This document shows, piece after piece, positions 35,463 to 47,043 of a DNA stretch of 64,000 nt. The translations under genes were made by a program, and so were the position numbers. Origin of the DNA: Cryptomeria japonica (Eukaryota > Streptophyta > Pinopsida > Cupressales > Cupressaceae); assembly GCF_030272615.1 (NCBI RefSeq), contig NC_081407.1:433964730-434028729 (forward strand), read 5' to 3'. Below the pieces are notes generated by a model. It had not been told where the DNA came from, searched no databases, and saw only the letters and a program-made list of their open reading frames with translations. Numbering within the stretch: position 1 is the first letter of the stretch; every line of letters starts with the position of its first letter.

Positions 35463-37408
35463 AGGAGACAGTCGGTAGAAGATTTAGACATGAGCACCAA
35501 ATTGAAGATTTTATGATGAACCTCCTAGATGATCTTGAAGTGAAACGTAAGATACATTCTAGATTGCCTTTGGATTTCATCAGGAAATGCAGGATTTACA
35601 GAGTGGCCGACCAAGCTCAGGACAATGGCAGGCACATCCAGTCTTCATATGATAGAGAAAGCAAAACAATAAGTTTGAATTGGAATGAGCCCGAGGTCGT
35701 GGATTTAGATGATTTGATGGCACCAGTCTTGTCTTGTACTCGCAGATGGGTAGACGTTCAGCATCAGAAGTTGAGAGAACAAGGCATAGCTATGTCTTTC
35801 ACTTTGGAAGATAAACCAGCTGAAGGTGGAGCAAGTGTTAGTGAAGGCAATCCTAATCCTAGGAATTCAGGTGAAGGTAACCTTCGATGTGCCAGTGAGG
35901 GCAATCTCCATTCGAGAGGTTCAAAGAGAAAGGAAAGATCAGAAAAGAAAGAGTCTTCCAAGAAAAAGCAAGGTGCTAACAAAGATCAAACACCAGGTAC
36001 TTCTTCCAGACCGGAAAATAGAACAGTTCGAGTGGAAGAGTCCATGGAGTCGATGGTACAAAATGACAGGCAGGAGGAAGGACAGGCACAGCATGTTTCG
36101 TCAGATGGATCTCTCCAAGACTATGATTTAGAAGAAGATAATGAAGTGACATCTCCTCCCAGACAAGAAGAAATAGTACATAAAGAAATTCAAGTTCAAG
36201 AGACAAGATCGAATATCCCAGATTGGTTGAAGGAAAGATTGACTAGGGTGATCGTAATTGAGGACGAGGACAGTGCAATTGATTTAGAGAGCCTTGTTGG
36301 ACGTTCACATATGACAACAGAGAAGAAGAAGGCTACAAAGATGTCCAAGATGATTCGAGATGAGACTGGATCCCGAAAACTACAAATAGCTACACCGGCA
36401 GCAGATAAATATGAGGGTGAGATCCTAGCAGAGGATTATGATATACAGACTTTTGAGTTAGGACCATCCACAGCAGAGCAGACTTTAGATGATGCCACCG
36501 ACACATTTGAGGCATTGAAGGACAAGTTTAGAGAAGAGGTGGAAAAGAATAGAAAGCTTGAGAGAGAGGTCGGTGCATGGAGGACATATTTCAGTCACAT
36601 CAATGAACCTTTGGGACGTCAGGATCCAGTTAGATCACCAGTGCAGGCATTGCCCCTTCAATCGATCAATGAAGCAGAAAGATTCAGGAACCTGGTCCAG
36701 CGTACATGCAGTTGGATGGATAGATCTCATACAGTGGCTATAGAATTTGTTACAAGGATGTCGAAGATCATTCATCAGGCTATCCAAGTTCTTGAGATAA
36801 TCCACAGATTGATGGCAACAGTAGCTGCATTTGCCCATACCAAGGACGTTGTCGTCCCTGTCTTGAAAGTAATAAGACACACATCCAGAAGAATTTTAGC
36901 GCAGGAGAGGATCTTAGAAGGTGATTCTCATAGTTTGTTTCAGTGGTCAACCTTACTCCATATAAAGAGTGTTCTCTTCGAGGACATCAGTGTTAGATGT
37001 GGTCAAGTTGAGGAGGTGATCAATCCGATCCAGGACAGAGTATTTGAGGTACTTCGTACCATTCTTGGCAGAAGGATCGAGGTCGAGACAGATGTGGATA
37101 TCCAGGAATTTGAGGATAGAATCAAGATCATCTTTCGCAAGGACGCAGATGTTACAGATGAGCAGTATGATCAGATGTATGCCACCATGCTCCTGATTGA
37201 TAGAACAAAGGAACTTGAACCTACTTGGGACGCAGCTCTTCTAGATGCATTCGATCAGGTCATCCACTTAGAAGAGAGTATCAAGAATCTTCCCGAGATT
37301 CCAATCACAGAAATCGAAGGAATCGTGACAAAATTCATTGCATATGCTAAGAAAGAGAATTGGAAAGGGAATAAGATTCTAGATGAAAGGTTGTTACAGA
37401 TGACATGA
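35387..37408 (+). CDS. Unknown element-A protein, C-terminal part (-1 frame)
   Basis: Open from 35387 to the stop at 37406-37408; the first ATG is 35513. It continues the protein of 34188-35462 in the -1 frame. In B the matching residues look like one protein, so A carries either a frameshift mutation or a non-standard recoding site; no canonical slippery heptamer was seen. The part from 35900 is Lys/Ser-rich (KRKERSEKKESSKKKQ, a nuclear-localisation-like patch), then acidic, then a Glu/Lys coiled-coil-like stretch (DKFREEVEKNRKLEREVG, near 36520), then a helical C-terminus. B shows matching blocks (ITLEDYKIITVNLG against LAEDYDIQTFELG). Role unknown. Confidence 0.72.
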   Translation, partial: RREGVSLVFFSSFAWRNSFDPHGHLEETVGRRFRHEHQIEDFMMNLLDDLEVKRKIHSRLPLDFIRKCRIYRVADQAQDNGRHIQSSYDRESKTISLNWNEPEVVDLDDLMAPVLSCTRRWVDVQHQKLREQGIAMSFTLEDKPAEGGASVSEGNPNPRNSGEGNLRCASEGNLHSRGSKRKERSEKKESSKKKQGANKDQTPGTSSRPENRTVRVEESMESMVQNDRQEEGQAQHVSSDGSLQDYDLEEDNEVTSPPRQEEIVHKEIQVQETRSNIPDWLKERLTRVIVIEDEDSAIDLESLVGRSHMTTEKKKATKMSKMIRDETGSRKLQIATPAADKYEGEILAEDYDIQTFELGPSTAEQTLDDATDTFEALKDKFREEVEKNRKLEREVGAWRTYFSHINEPLGRQDPVRSPVQALPLQSINEAERFRNLVQRTCSWMDRSHTVAIEFVTRMSKIIHQAIQVLEIIHRLMATVAAFAHTKDVVVPVLKVIRHTSRRILAQERILEGDSHSLFQWSTLLHIKSVLFEDISVRCGQVEEVINPIQDRVFEVLRTILGRRIEVETDVDIQEFEDRIKIIFRKDADVTDEQYDQMYATMLLIDRTKELEPTWDAALLDAFDQVIHLEESIKNLPEIPITEIEGIVTKFIAYAKKENWKGNKILDERLLQMT

Positions 37409-37592
37409 CATCTTATTTCTCATTGGTTGATACCTCCTAGATTTTTGTGCCGAATTTAATATTTGGCTATGTATTTAATATTGTTCAGTAAAAGGGAGGT
37501 CATTTGTAACAAACCCTAATTAGGGTTTAGGTGTCATAATCTTGTCCATTGATTTACTTTCAATCTGGACCTTTCATTGTAACTGGGGATGC

Positions 37593-37600
37593 TATTTATA
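37593..37600 (+). promoter_or_regulatory. TATA box near the 3' end of element A
   Basis: tatttata followed by cccaca. It lies 869 bp from the 3' terminus. B, C, E and F have a TATA-like box at 759-884 bp from theirs, in the same orientation. AATAAA follows at 37766-37771. This is the layout of an LTR promoter with R and U5 downstream. Confidence 0.6.
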
Positions 37601-38467
37601 CCCACATTTTTCATTTCATTTGATAATAGTGAATAGTTAATAGTCAAATAGTCAGATAAGAGTGAAATAGAGAGGTTAGAGTTAGAAGCAATTCTTATTT
37701 TGTAGCAAGATTGAGTCTTGAAGAGAGAAATTCAAGCAATTGTTGTATATGATGACTTGGAAATCAATAAAATATTGAAGTTATGGTGTTTTGTTGCAAA
37801 TTTCTTGAGTTATCTTCATGGTTGTTGGATGTACTTGAATCACGCTCAATCAAAGTAGTTTGTTAATTTGAAAGACTAAGTGTGAGATTTGATATTTGGT
37901 AGGATTCGCTATCCAAACCACTAGCTTCTTGCTGATTGTAGGAACGCCTTGCGTGGTCGACTGGAGAACATTTTGAGTCCTTAACCTTCAAGCATTTTCG
38001 TATCTAGGATATGTACCTTCGTAGTAGTGTCCTTGGTCTTTGATGCATTGAACATCATTATTACCTTAGAAGATCGCACTAATTTCAATTGAGTTGTTAT
38101 CTTATGGCAAAATTGAAGTTGGTTGAGTCTTGCCAAATCTCATTCATGCTAAGTCATTCATAGGGTTAGGCTAGATTAGACCTCTCAAACCCTATCTTTT
38201 GCTTTTTTTTTCGAAAGTTCCTTTAGTTTAGTAAAATCTTCGAGCTTTGAATACGTAAGACCCCTTGGAGGAAACAGCAAATCACATCATACCACTAAAA
38301 AGCTTGTCCACACGTGGAGACCCCACTAAAAGAACCTTGGAGTCCATCTAACTGATCCTTTTTGCAGATCTTCAGCAGTTAGAGACTATTTTCTCAAGAG
38401 AGGATAAGATACCTATTGGTATTTTATTCTGTGTATGATTGTGTATAAAATACACGTCAACACTAAC

Positions 38468-38989
38468 CAAGTCACAAGTTTAGCTACAAGTAACTTATTT
38501 TTCAAAATAAAACTTGCAAAGTCTGCGAACCATGATTCCAAGCAATGTTACAAGAGTCCAATATGCTCAAAACTTGGCAAGCTGATTTTTGATCGAAAGA
38601 GACACTGCAGACTTGGCAAATTGAAAAACCCGTGAAATTAAGAGATTATTAAGGATTTAAAATTTGTTTCATGCACCTTTTAATAAATAAACCTTAAAGA
38701 TACAATAAACTCATCAAATAGAAGCTACTTTGATCACATACACAAGTATACATTGATCATGTAAGTATAAACACAAATTTTATTTGAAGATATGACACAT
38801 TTAGATATATAAATATTGTCAAATGTATACAAAACTCATGGAATATGAAATCCATGGCATCAAAAGCTCAAAACAAATATCAAAACAAAAACTAGAAATC
38901 TATGGTTAAAAGTAGCCGACATCACTCGACCCAATATTATGACAAGTCTTGCATAGGTGTCTAAGATCCTGGATTATGATGCAGCCATG
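38468..38989. other. Intron DNA between element A and hAT relic 2
   Basis: No motif recognised. It may be the 3' part of the hAT relic. Confidence 0.3.
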
Positions 38990-39360
38990 ATATCTGCCTA
39001 TGTCCCAGTGACACTCACCCCAACATCCGAGTTGTCTACACATGATGTATCCTCCTCTACCATGGCTACTACCTTTGTGCCTCTATCCACCTAGTCAACC
39101 CAATCAAGGCCCTCATCACTAAAGACAAGATCCTCAACCTTAGCGACCCAATCCGATTGTGGATCAACCTCCTCTAGTGTGATGGGTGATAAGTCATTGA
39201 CCAAAATCTGTTTGTGGCGAAGACGAAGGTTGTAATGAACATAAAATAGATCATTCAACCTATGCACTGATAGTCTATTGTCTTTCTTGGAGTTTATGTG
39301 TTCAAACATATTCCAATTGCACTCACAACCTGAAGCACTGAATAGTTGGCTCAAGACTCA
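38990..39360 (-). pseudogene. hAT transposase relic 2 (C-terminal dimerisation domain)
   Basis: An 87-codon open minus-strand frame at 39091-39354 reads FSASGCECNWNMFEHINSKK, then RLNDLFYVHYNLRLRHKQ, which is the hAT C-terminal dimerisation signature (family: SASGCERNWSxFExIHTKKRNRL...VxYNLRL), followed by an acidic tail. Element A (31020-38462) may have landed within the same old hAT element. Confidence 0.85.
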
Positions 39361-39962
39361 ACTGCAATCCTCTGAAGATTTGGTCTTTTCGCGACCGAGT
39401 TTTTCCCATAGGAATCCTTAAGTGGTGAGTCTGGTGAGCAACTGACTGCCAAATTTCCCTAATCCATTCAAGGTTGCTTGCCTTGTGACTTGCAAAGTTT
39501 GGGCAAATTTGGTAACTATGGTTTCAAGAATGACCTTGAAAACTGTTCATGCCTTGTCACTACTCTTTATATCCAAGAAAATGTTATGCAAAATGGGACA
39601 AATGTATTGTGCATCTTGTCAATTGTATTCAATAACAAGACAAATGCATTGTTCATCTTGTCAACTTATTATTAGTGCGCTAGCCAAAGGAAGGGTGATC
39701 AAGATCATGCATGAATCTGGGTACTTGTGGTCGACATTGTAGAAACAAGCAATCTAGGATGAGAGCATCGGGAAAGCCACCATTCAAGGTTTTGAGAGGA
39801 CTGACCTTGTCTATAGAACCCAGGCCAGGCCTGTTGTGCCCAACTGGCAAGCTTGTGACTATATGAAAGAAAGTGAAACTGCATTTCAACATTTCAAGGC
39901 CCCCCCACACGAGTACCTCTATGAAAATTTGTCATAAGCTCTACCAGTTCATTCATTGCCTC
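39361..39962 (-). other. Decayed hAT-linked sequence
   Basis: 'gaccgag', 'gtgagtctggtgagc' and similar words near 39394-39445 resemble hAT subterminal repeats. No clear coding homology up to the insertion point of element B. Confidence 0.3.
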
Positions 39963-41428
39963 TGTTGTGTTGGTGTCTGTTTTATCATCTACCAAACATT
40001 AGAATAAAGTACCCAAAGATAATTTATCCTCTCTTGAAAAATCACCGCGTATGCTAAGATTGCTAGAAGATCATATGGCGATTCCAAGGTTTCTTTAGTT
40101 AGGTCTTGACGTGTGGATAAACTCAATGGGCGTTGTGATTTGCTGGTAATACACAAAGGGACTTACGTTTAAATGAGTTGTCAACAACTTTGGGATTTAG
40201 ATGGATTTATCAATTAAAGCTCTTTGTCTTTTTGGGATTTTCGGGATTTAAGACTTCAAAAAAGGTAAAAGAGATAAGGGTTGAGAGATCTACTCTAATC
40301 CTATGAATTCCAGAGACGGTATTGATTTGGTGAACTCAGTAACCACACTTTGCTTCGCCTCACTTAGGACAACTACACAAAGTGTATGCAATCTTCAAGG
40401 GATGTGTTTATGATCGGAAGTTTAAGCATACACAAAATGAAAAGCTAAGACTAACTTTGCATAGTAAATGGAAAACATCCATTCACCAAAAGTATGAGTG
40501 GAGATATACCATTAACCAATACTTATCAGATCTTTCATTCAATCTAATAACATGAAATAAATTTTAACTATTTGGTAGATGAAATTGAAAACCTTGCTTA
40601 ATCACTCAAACAATAGGGATTACAAATCCTTAAGAGAAAGCACACATGTAATATATTATCTGAAAAATGACCCTCATGCAACATTATTTCAAAAACCTCA
40701 CTCTCCAAATGAGAGGAGGCAACCTTATATAGGAGTCCAAATTTTTTGAACGACCGAGATCGAACAATGATCAAGGGCTCAGATTAAAAGTTCAAAACCC
40801 TAATTAGGGTTTCCCCAAACTCTAACAGTTAAAATGAACAAGGAGGAGACAAGTGGCACAACTGCTATTCTCACTGAGGTGAGTGTCCAGTTTCCTTCTT
40901 TGTAGATTCGATGTACCTGGACACAAGAAGTTGCACCTCTATGGTGACACTTGGCAAGTTGCTAATTTGGAAGTCGACCATATCCACATCATTAGTATAG
41001 GTGGCGAGAGCATCTTCCCAGCCAATTGCTTGTGTTAGGAAATTTTTCGTCTATGCTTATGAAGCTTGAAACTCTGGAGATATCCTCCTTGAGAATTGGC
41101 CCTGAAACTTTGAAGAAGTTTCCTTGAACTTTGGCCCTTAAATTCTCTGCACGCAGATGCTTCTCTCGCACCTCATCCTATTGCAATATCTCAATTGTCA
41201 CAAAGAAGACCTTGTCTTGAATATCTCTGATGGTCTTTTCAATTTCTGAACACTTAGCCTTGGGTTTTTTTAAAGATTCAACCCTTGTAACCAAGGCAAA
41301 GTACCAAGAACTGAAATCATATAGGTCACCAGGCTAGATGACTTTTCTGTCTACAAGATCCTATTGAGAAAGTCCTCTGATTGCTTCAAACATGGAATGA
41401 TTCTTCTCTGAATATCCTCAACATCTTC

Positions 41429-44080
41429 TCAAGCTTCGGCTGTGTCTTGAATTCTACTCAATAAGGAAGATGTGGAGTCATGTGTTGATATTAGGTTCTC
41501 AATAAGTATGTCAGCACGTTCTGAGGCATCAATCGTCCATTCCTTAGCTTCTCTGAAAGTTGTCTTCATGTCCTCATAATCCTTTAATGACTCTTGTGGA
41601 AGAGGTATGGGCAGAGTAACTAGTACCTCCTCCCGATCTATAGGTTTTGTCAAATGTTGAACATATCTCTTCCATTACTCATTTTCATCTTCAACCTTCT
41701 TTCTCTTTTCTTTTTCCTTGGCTAGTCTTGCCTTGAGAGCGTTGCAAGAATCGTCAAAATCTTGGATCTCTGGGGCTTGAGTAGGCCTACCCAAATTCAC
41801 AGTAATGATTTTATAATCCTCAAGAGTGATGTTATCCTGAGTTTTCCCTGCCTTAGGTACTGCCATCTGAATTGTCCTGCATCCTGCACTATCTCTTTGA
41901 ATTAAAGAGAACCTCTTAGCTAGTTTGGGTGGTCTTATCTCAACTGGTTTACTCACCATAGCTAGGAATGTTGTTGTGTTCTCTTCTGAATGAGCTTCCT
42001 CAGGAGCCTTAGCCTTTATTCTTTCCCTCAACCAATCTGGAATGGTTGACTGCTACATACCACTCTCATCAAACTTATCCTCTATTCCCTTTGGTCCTGT
42101 AACTATACCATCTAGGAATTCCCTTGGCGACTCAGGTTCTTCAACTTCTACATTCCTAGCAGAATTTGGCTCTTGAGCTGGTTCTTCCATTATCTCTTCC
42201 ACTGAAGGGGAAGGAGCTCTTACTTCATTACCCCCTATATCAGCATTCATCCTCTGTTCATTATCTGTAGCCTTGACTGGAGCAGTGGATGCAGCACTTA
42301 AGGTCAAATGACCCTCATCAGATTTATACTTTCTGCTTGCATCTCAAACTATCTTCTTTCCTTTACCCCTCAAAGAATTTTCAGTGGGTTCTTTCTTTTT
42401 TTTGGATCCAACACTTGACGAAACACCATGGTTTGAAGACATTGATTCATTGGTTCCCATGAGATCATATGTGAGATTGATACCTTTGGATCTAAGACCC
42501 TTTGTCTTCTTCGTTGCCCACCATTTTGAATATTCAATCACTGGTCTCATGAGGTCGCTCAAATCAGACCTCTCAGAATCCGACCAATCGACAAGGGGCT
42601 CATTTCTCAGTTTATCAAAGTGAGGCTGCTCAAACTCGGGATCATCTTCAAGCTGATTTGCCACTCGAAACACTTCTGTTACTCTAATCAAATTCAGGGG
42701 AAGTCTGGACCACAATCTCCTTCTAATTTCAAAACTATTATCTGCATTAGCCCAATTGTCTTCGAGATCAGGTCTATGCTCGAATATCTCTCCATCAACC
42801 TTTTTCATCTGGTGAAAATGGTCAAAATGTTTTTTGGCCTTATACTAGAAGAATGGGTACCAAGCAAGCTCCTTTTCAACACTAGCGGCAGCCTGTGATG
42901 ACGGACATGTCTCCAATCCATTTCCAATAGTGAGAGAAGATGTTCTTGCCTTCTTTTGCTTCTCTCTCTAAACAATCATATAATTTTCAAGTTGCCTAAC
43001 AACTTCAGCAACACTACCCTGTTGGTTGGATACATAGGTAACTTGTAAGGAGGTCCAGAGAATCCTTGAATTCTCAGATAAGTAAATCTAGGGTATTGGA
43101 TGTACCAATGCCCGAATCTGCTGATAAAATCTTTAGATTCCTGAGAGAGCCTTTGATGAAGACCACCTTGGAGCATCCTAGTAATATGCATCAAGAATGT
43201 ATCATTGACTCTCTTGAAGTGAAATTTTTCCTCCAAGTGCAATTGTGGGTAGCAATCATAAACAACAAACTAATTCTCCTTATTTCCCAATTCTCTACAG
43301 GTGAGTCCTCTATATTTGTAAGTTCGAGCAAGAGAGTACACCAAATAGGAACTCATATAAAATGTCCTTTTCTCCTCTAAGTTCTTCTGTTGGTCATCAA
43401 TATTATTACTTATAATTTTTGCCCAATCAATCATCTTTGCTCCTGTAGTTATCTCGTTGATGAAGTAGTACATCCAAGGCTCAAATGGCATGCCTTGTGG
43501 ACTACCCATGACTTTGTTTAATAAAACTATCAAGTCTCCAATATCTTCCTTGAAATAGACTCTCACAAGATCCTTGGGTAACTTGGAAGCACCCTTCCTT
43601 GGCTTATCCAACCACGAATGGTTGATAGGCTTCATATTCTTCAATATTATCTTGGTATAGCCGTGTTGCTTCCTCCTTGGTCATGTAAACAGGGTTATGA
43701 TACTCAAGGATGTGGAAAGCTTCCCTGATAGCAGCATCACTAATGTTTGCCAAGACTCTCCTGTCAGGTGATATGATCTCTCGGTCTATAGAATTGTAGT
43801 GTTTAAAACATTCTACCACCAACTTAGTACACTGCATCGCTGGAAGGAAACCAGCAGCCTATACGATTCCATTTCTCATCATCTTTCTGGCAGTCGCTGT
43901 AGGCATCAAGTTGTCTAGGCCATACATTTGCTTCTTGAATTTCCTTAGGTTGATATGTCCCAAGTTAGTGTCTTCGACCAGCTTCCACTTAGACCTCATC
44001 TTGGATTCCGGAGGGGAATCTTTATCCACCTGAAACTTCATCCTGGCTATGAGATATTCCAAAAGAAATCTGCAAATCAA
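41429..44080 (-). pseudogene. Unknown element-B protein, homologue of the element-A protein, broken
   Basis: Reads on the minus strand as consecutive fragments: 44080-43859 (KWKLVEDTNLGHI), 43837-43604 (VVECFKHYNS; AIREAFH), 43644-43270, 43242-42976 (HITRMLQGGLHQRLSQES), 42808-42344 (SRLPLNLIRVTEVFRVANQ against A's SRLPLDFIRKCRIYRVADQ), 42307-42053, 42031-41675 (coiled-coil-like at the end) and 41653-41429. Order and orientation follow element A. Several stops and frameshifts inactivate it. The protein family is unknown. Confidence 0.8.
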
Positions 44081-44989
44081 TCAAACCAACTTAAGTTAAA
44101 TTCTATACTTTTAAGCGTAGTTTGTGAGTTTGGTGGCTAAGTAATCTGTGGTTTTTACTTTCTTTTCAACACTTAGTCACAAAAAATGAGATTTTCCACA
44201 CTTGACCATTAAGGTTTGATTCACTTCAAAATCAGATTTTGAAATATTAAGTTCAAGAAATTCTATTCAATATTACTTCAACTTGCTCCGGAGGGCAGAA
44301 AATAAGAAAGAGAAGAAGATTAATCTGTGAAATTTACTCTTTCTTTTCAACACTTAACCACGTTAAAACCTTGATGAACTTTCACCTCCAAAGAATGAAG
44401 AAGAATGAGAAAAGAAGCCGTCAAAAACAACTTTCAGATGCTACACTCAGAAAATCAGTGGGTTTTGCCTTCCAACAGTAAGAAATTTCAAAATCTGAGT
44501 ATAATTTGATGGACAAAACATTAAAAACTCAGGCTTCTAGTCAAAATTTCCTCAAAACACCCTCAATCTGCAAAAAACACTTCAAAATAACCTTCAACCT
44601 GCAAAAGAAATCTCAAACTTGCTCTCAATATGCTTAGAACTTCAAACTTCATATGTGAGAATGAAGGAATGAATAATGTATTTGTAATGAAGTTCGAATC
44701 TGCAGTTAGAAACACAATATCTTCTCCACAAATTTGTTTCTAATCTCATTTCAGTCTTTGCGTGTTTCTATTTTCATGCTTAGTTGTTTGGTCATCATTC
44801 CTAAACTTGAAATCTTATCTTGCAACTTCAAATGCAACTTTCTAATTCAATTTTCAGTCCCAAACTCGAACTCATCTGCCGCATACCCTTCAAAGAAATT
44901 TTCTATTTTTGGCTTAAGTTCGAACTTCATGAAGATTGTGATGACATTGTTAAGGAATATTCTTTAACTTTCAAATTTTGGCAAGCATC

Positions 44990-45645
44990 TCCCTGGGGCG
45001 GACTTTGTTTGACTTGTTTCAACCTCCATCAAAGATAGGGCAGACTTGGAGAGAGTTGGGAACCTTTCCCAAGCTAGCATGGCGGACTTCTTGATGTTGT
45101 TTACCATCATATGCTGATGTAGGGCAGGCTTGGTGAACATTGTGGCACCACCCCATACTCTTAAGTTCTTAACCATAGGGCAGACTTTACTGATTCTCTT
45201 CCCCAGTAGAGGAAGGTGGACTTCATTGATCACTGTGAGCTTTACTTGCAGCAGGGCGGACTTTATTTGACTTGTTTCAACTTCCATCAAAGATAGGGCG
45301 GACTTGGAGAGAGTTGGGAACCTTTCCCAAGCTAGCATGGCGGACTTCCTCACTTCCTTGCACCTTCTTCATGAGTGGGGTTCACCAAACTTATGCATAT
45401 CATACCCTCTCTTTCTAGGGCGGGCTTTGTTTTTCATTTGACCAAGGTAAGGGTGGACTTTGTCATCTTTATGGCACCGACATCAAGGCGGACTTCATCT
45501 CATTCAAGGCAAGGCAGACTTTCTTTGACTTGTTTCAACCTCCAACTCATGATAGAGCAGACTTTGTGAAGATCATGACCCACCTCACCTTTCCCAAGGC
45601 GGGCTTGAACAAACTTGTGCACCAACATCAAGGTGGACTTCATGA
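44990..45645. repeat. Element B array of 'agggcggactt' motif
   Basis: At least 15 copies of an 11-bp word (agggcggactt, gggcagactt, ggcgggctt) occur at mostly 24-79, often ~40, bp steps. A longer block (44997-45100) recurs 257 bp on (45254-45357), with 'gagagttgggaacctttccc' in both. It takes the same place as the arrays of A, C and F. Confidence 0.85.
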
Positions 45646-46273
45646 AGATCAGGAACCACGTGATCAAAACTTGAAATCTCCATAACTTGTGCAAATTTTA
45701 CCAGATTATCTTGAAATTTGAAAACTATACTTCATTCATTCATCGAATTCCTCAGGGTCCCTAAAATTTAGGAAATTGGCTTTTTGGGTCAAAACTTGGA
45801 TTTAGGAGGAATTTGTCGATCATTTGGTGTATCTCAGTGTGAATAGTGCAAACCCTAGATTCACTTTCTAAAAATAAAAAAACAAGGTTCCCAAAAAAAT
45901 AGGAAAAACTTTCTAAAAATAGCCATTTCAGGGATCGTGCTCAAAATGCCAAAAATGAAACTTCCTAAAAAATAGGAAAAAGCAAAAAAGCAAAACCTTC
46001 CCAAAACGGAAAGTTGTCCAAATTAGCTCAAATCAATTGCAATCTTCGTCCTTTGGGCTTTCTAGACACAATGACAACGTCTAGACTCTGCTCTAATCAT
46101 GGCTTGCACACACTGACTCATAATGTTCAAAACTCAGGTCGCTCAAAACTGACAAACTTGGCAATACTGACGCAGGGAGGTCACGAGGCTCTAACAAAAC
46201 CCCTAGAAAGCAAGAAAAAGGGAGGGTCCCCATTTGCAATGGGATGATGTGTGAAAAAGGTCACAACATGTTG

Positions 46274-46539
46274 TGGAGTCTATAATTTGCAGACTGCTTG
46301 ATGGAATGTTGGTATTGATGCTAGCAGAGTGGAACAACTGTTGGACTTATTTTTTATATTGTTTACAAGAAACAATATGTAGGACTTGTGTTACTGTATA
46401 TAGTATATGTCAATAGTCTTTGGAGGTGCTTTTTGGCATCTTGGTTGTTGCAATGTATGGCCAAAGTACTTCTTAGAAGATGGAATCCTAGCGTCTTGTT
46501 ATTTTGTCCAAATCATAGTTTGGGATGTTGTAAACATTA
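46274..46539. other. Short unassigned spacer between elements B and F
   Basis: No motif recognised. Confidence 0.4.
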
Positions 46540-47043
46540 CAACTTGTTGATGGGGAAATTTTGCACTTCCGTCAACACAAAATAGAATGTACAGAGTCTA
46601 TCCTATTCTCTCTTGAATAAGAGAACCTTGTATGCCTTTTGACTGTCCAAACAAGGTAACATCAAGGTTTCTAATGTCAGGTCATGACTAAGCTTAGGAT
46701 AACTCAAGGCTGATGTGATTTGTTGGTAATCTCAAGGGGACTTATGCATCTGACAAGCTGACCTGCATCTGATATGGCCATCTGATTGATGCTCCACTTC
46801 TCAAACTGGATAAAATAAAGAGCAAAGGGATAGGGTTTAGAGAACCTAGGGACAATGATAGTAATGGTTGGTGCTTCGGGTAGATAGATTTCACACAAAA
46901 CTAGTTCCTTCTTAGCTAGAGATACACTCACAACACCATAGAAACGGTGCAATCCCCAAAGGAAAACAAAAGGATTTTCAGACCATGAACATTCATTTGG
47001 ACACCCAATTCTGGCGCAATCAAAACTAATAGCAATAAGAGGC

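Larger units (their letters stand above)
31020..38462 (+). mobile_element. TGTTG-family element A, full length
   Basis: 7,443 bp from TGTTGTGACC to ACGTCAACA, with a perfect 5-bp target duplication ctaac at 31015-31019 and 38463-38467. Layout: terminal hairpin, 166-bp-phased hairpin array (31462-33231), AT-rich leader, long unknown coding region (34188-37408, one frame break), TATA box (37593-37600), polyadenylation signal AATAAA (37766-37771), 3' terminus. No LTR pair: the 5' and 3' ends share only the 5-bp inverted TGTTG/CAACA. No PBS or pol. It reads as one giant LTR (U3-R-U5) with the gene in U3. It is the only member in the window oriented with HMA1. Confidence 0.88.
39968..46268 (-). 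mobile_element. TGTTG-family element B, full length
   Basis: 6,301 bp. The left end is tgttggtgtctg and the right end ggtcacaaca; the target duplication tgttg is at 39963-39967 and 46269-46273. On the minus strand: terminal hairpin (CCCAT/ATGGG), an array of gggcggactt words (44990-45645), a coding region matching element A (44080 to 41429, broken), a TATA (+ ccttatatagg, ~40723) 759 bp from the 3' end, and the terminus. No LTR, PBS or pol. Confidence 0.88.

Noticed and set aside
31020-38462. Element A as a normal LTR retrotransposon with a 3' LTR starting after aaaagggagg (about 37490)
   Set aside because: The last ~950 bp looks like an LTR by itself, but no copy of it is present at the 5' end, and the target duplications lie at the outer ends 31020 and 38462.
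31020-46268. TGTTG family as a Transib- or Ginger-type DNA transposon (short inverted ends, 4-5-bp duplications)
   Set aside because: Inverted ends are only ~5 bp and the encoded protein shows no DDE/RNase H-fold motif. TG...CA ends with an internal promoter fit an LTR origin better.
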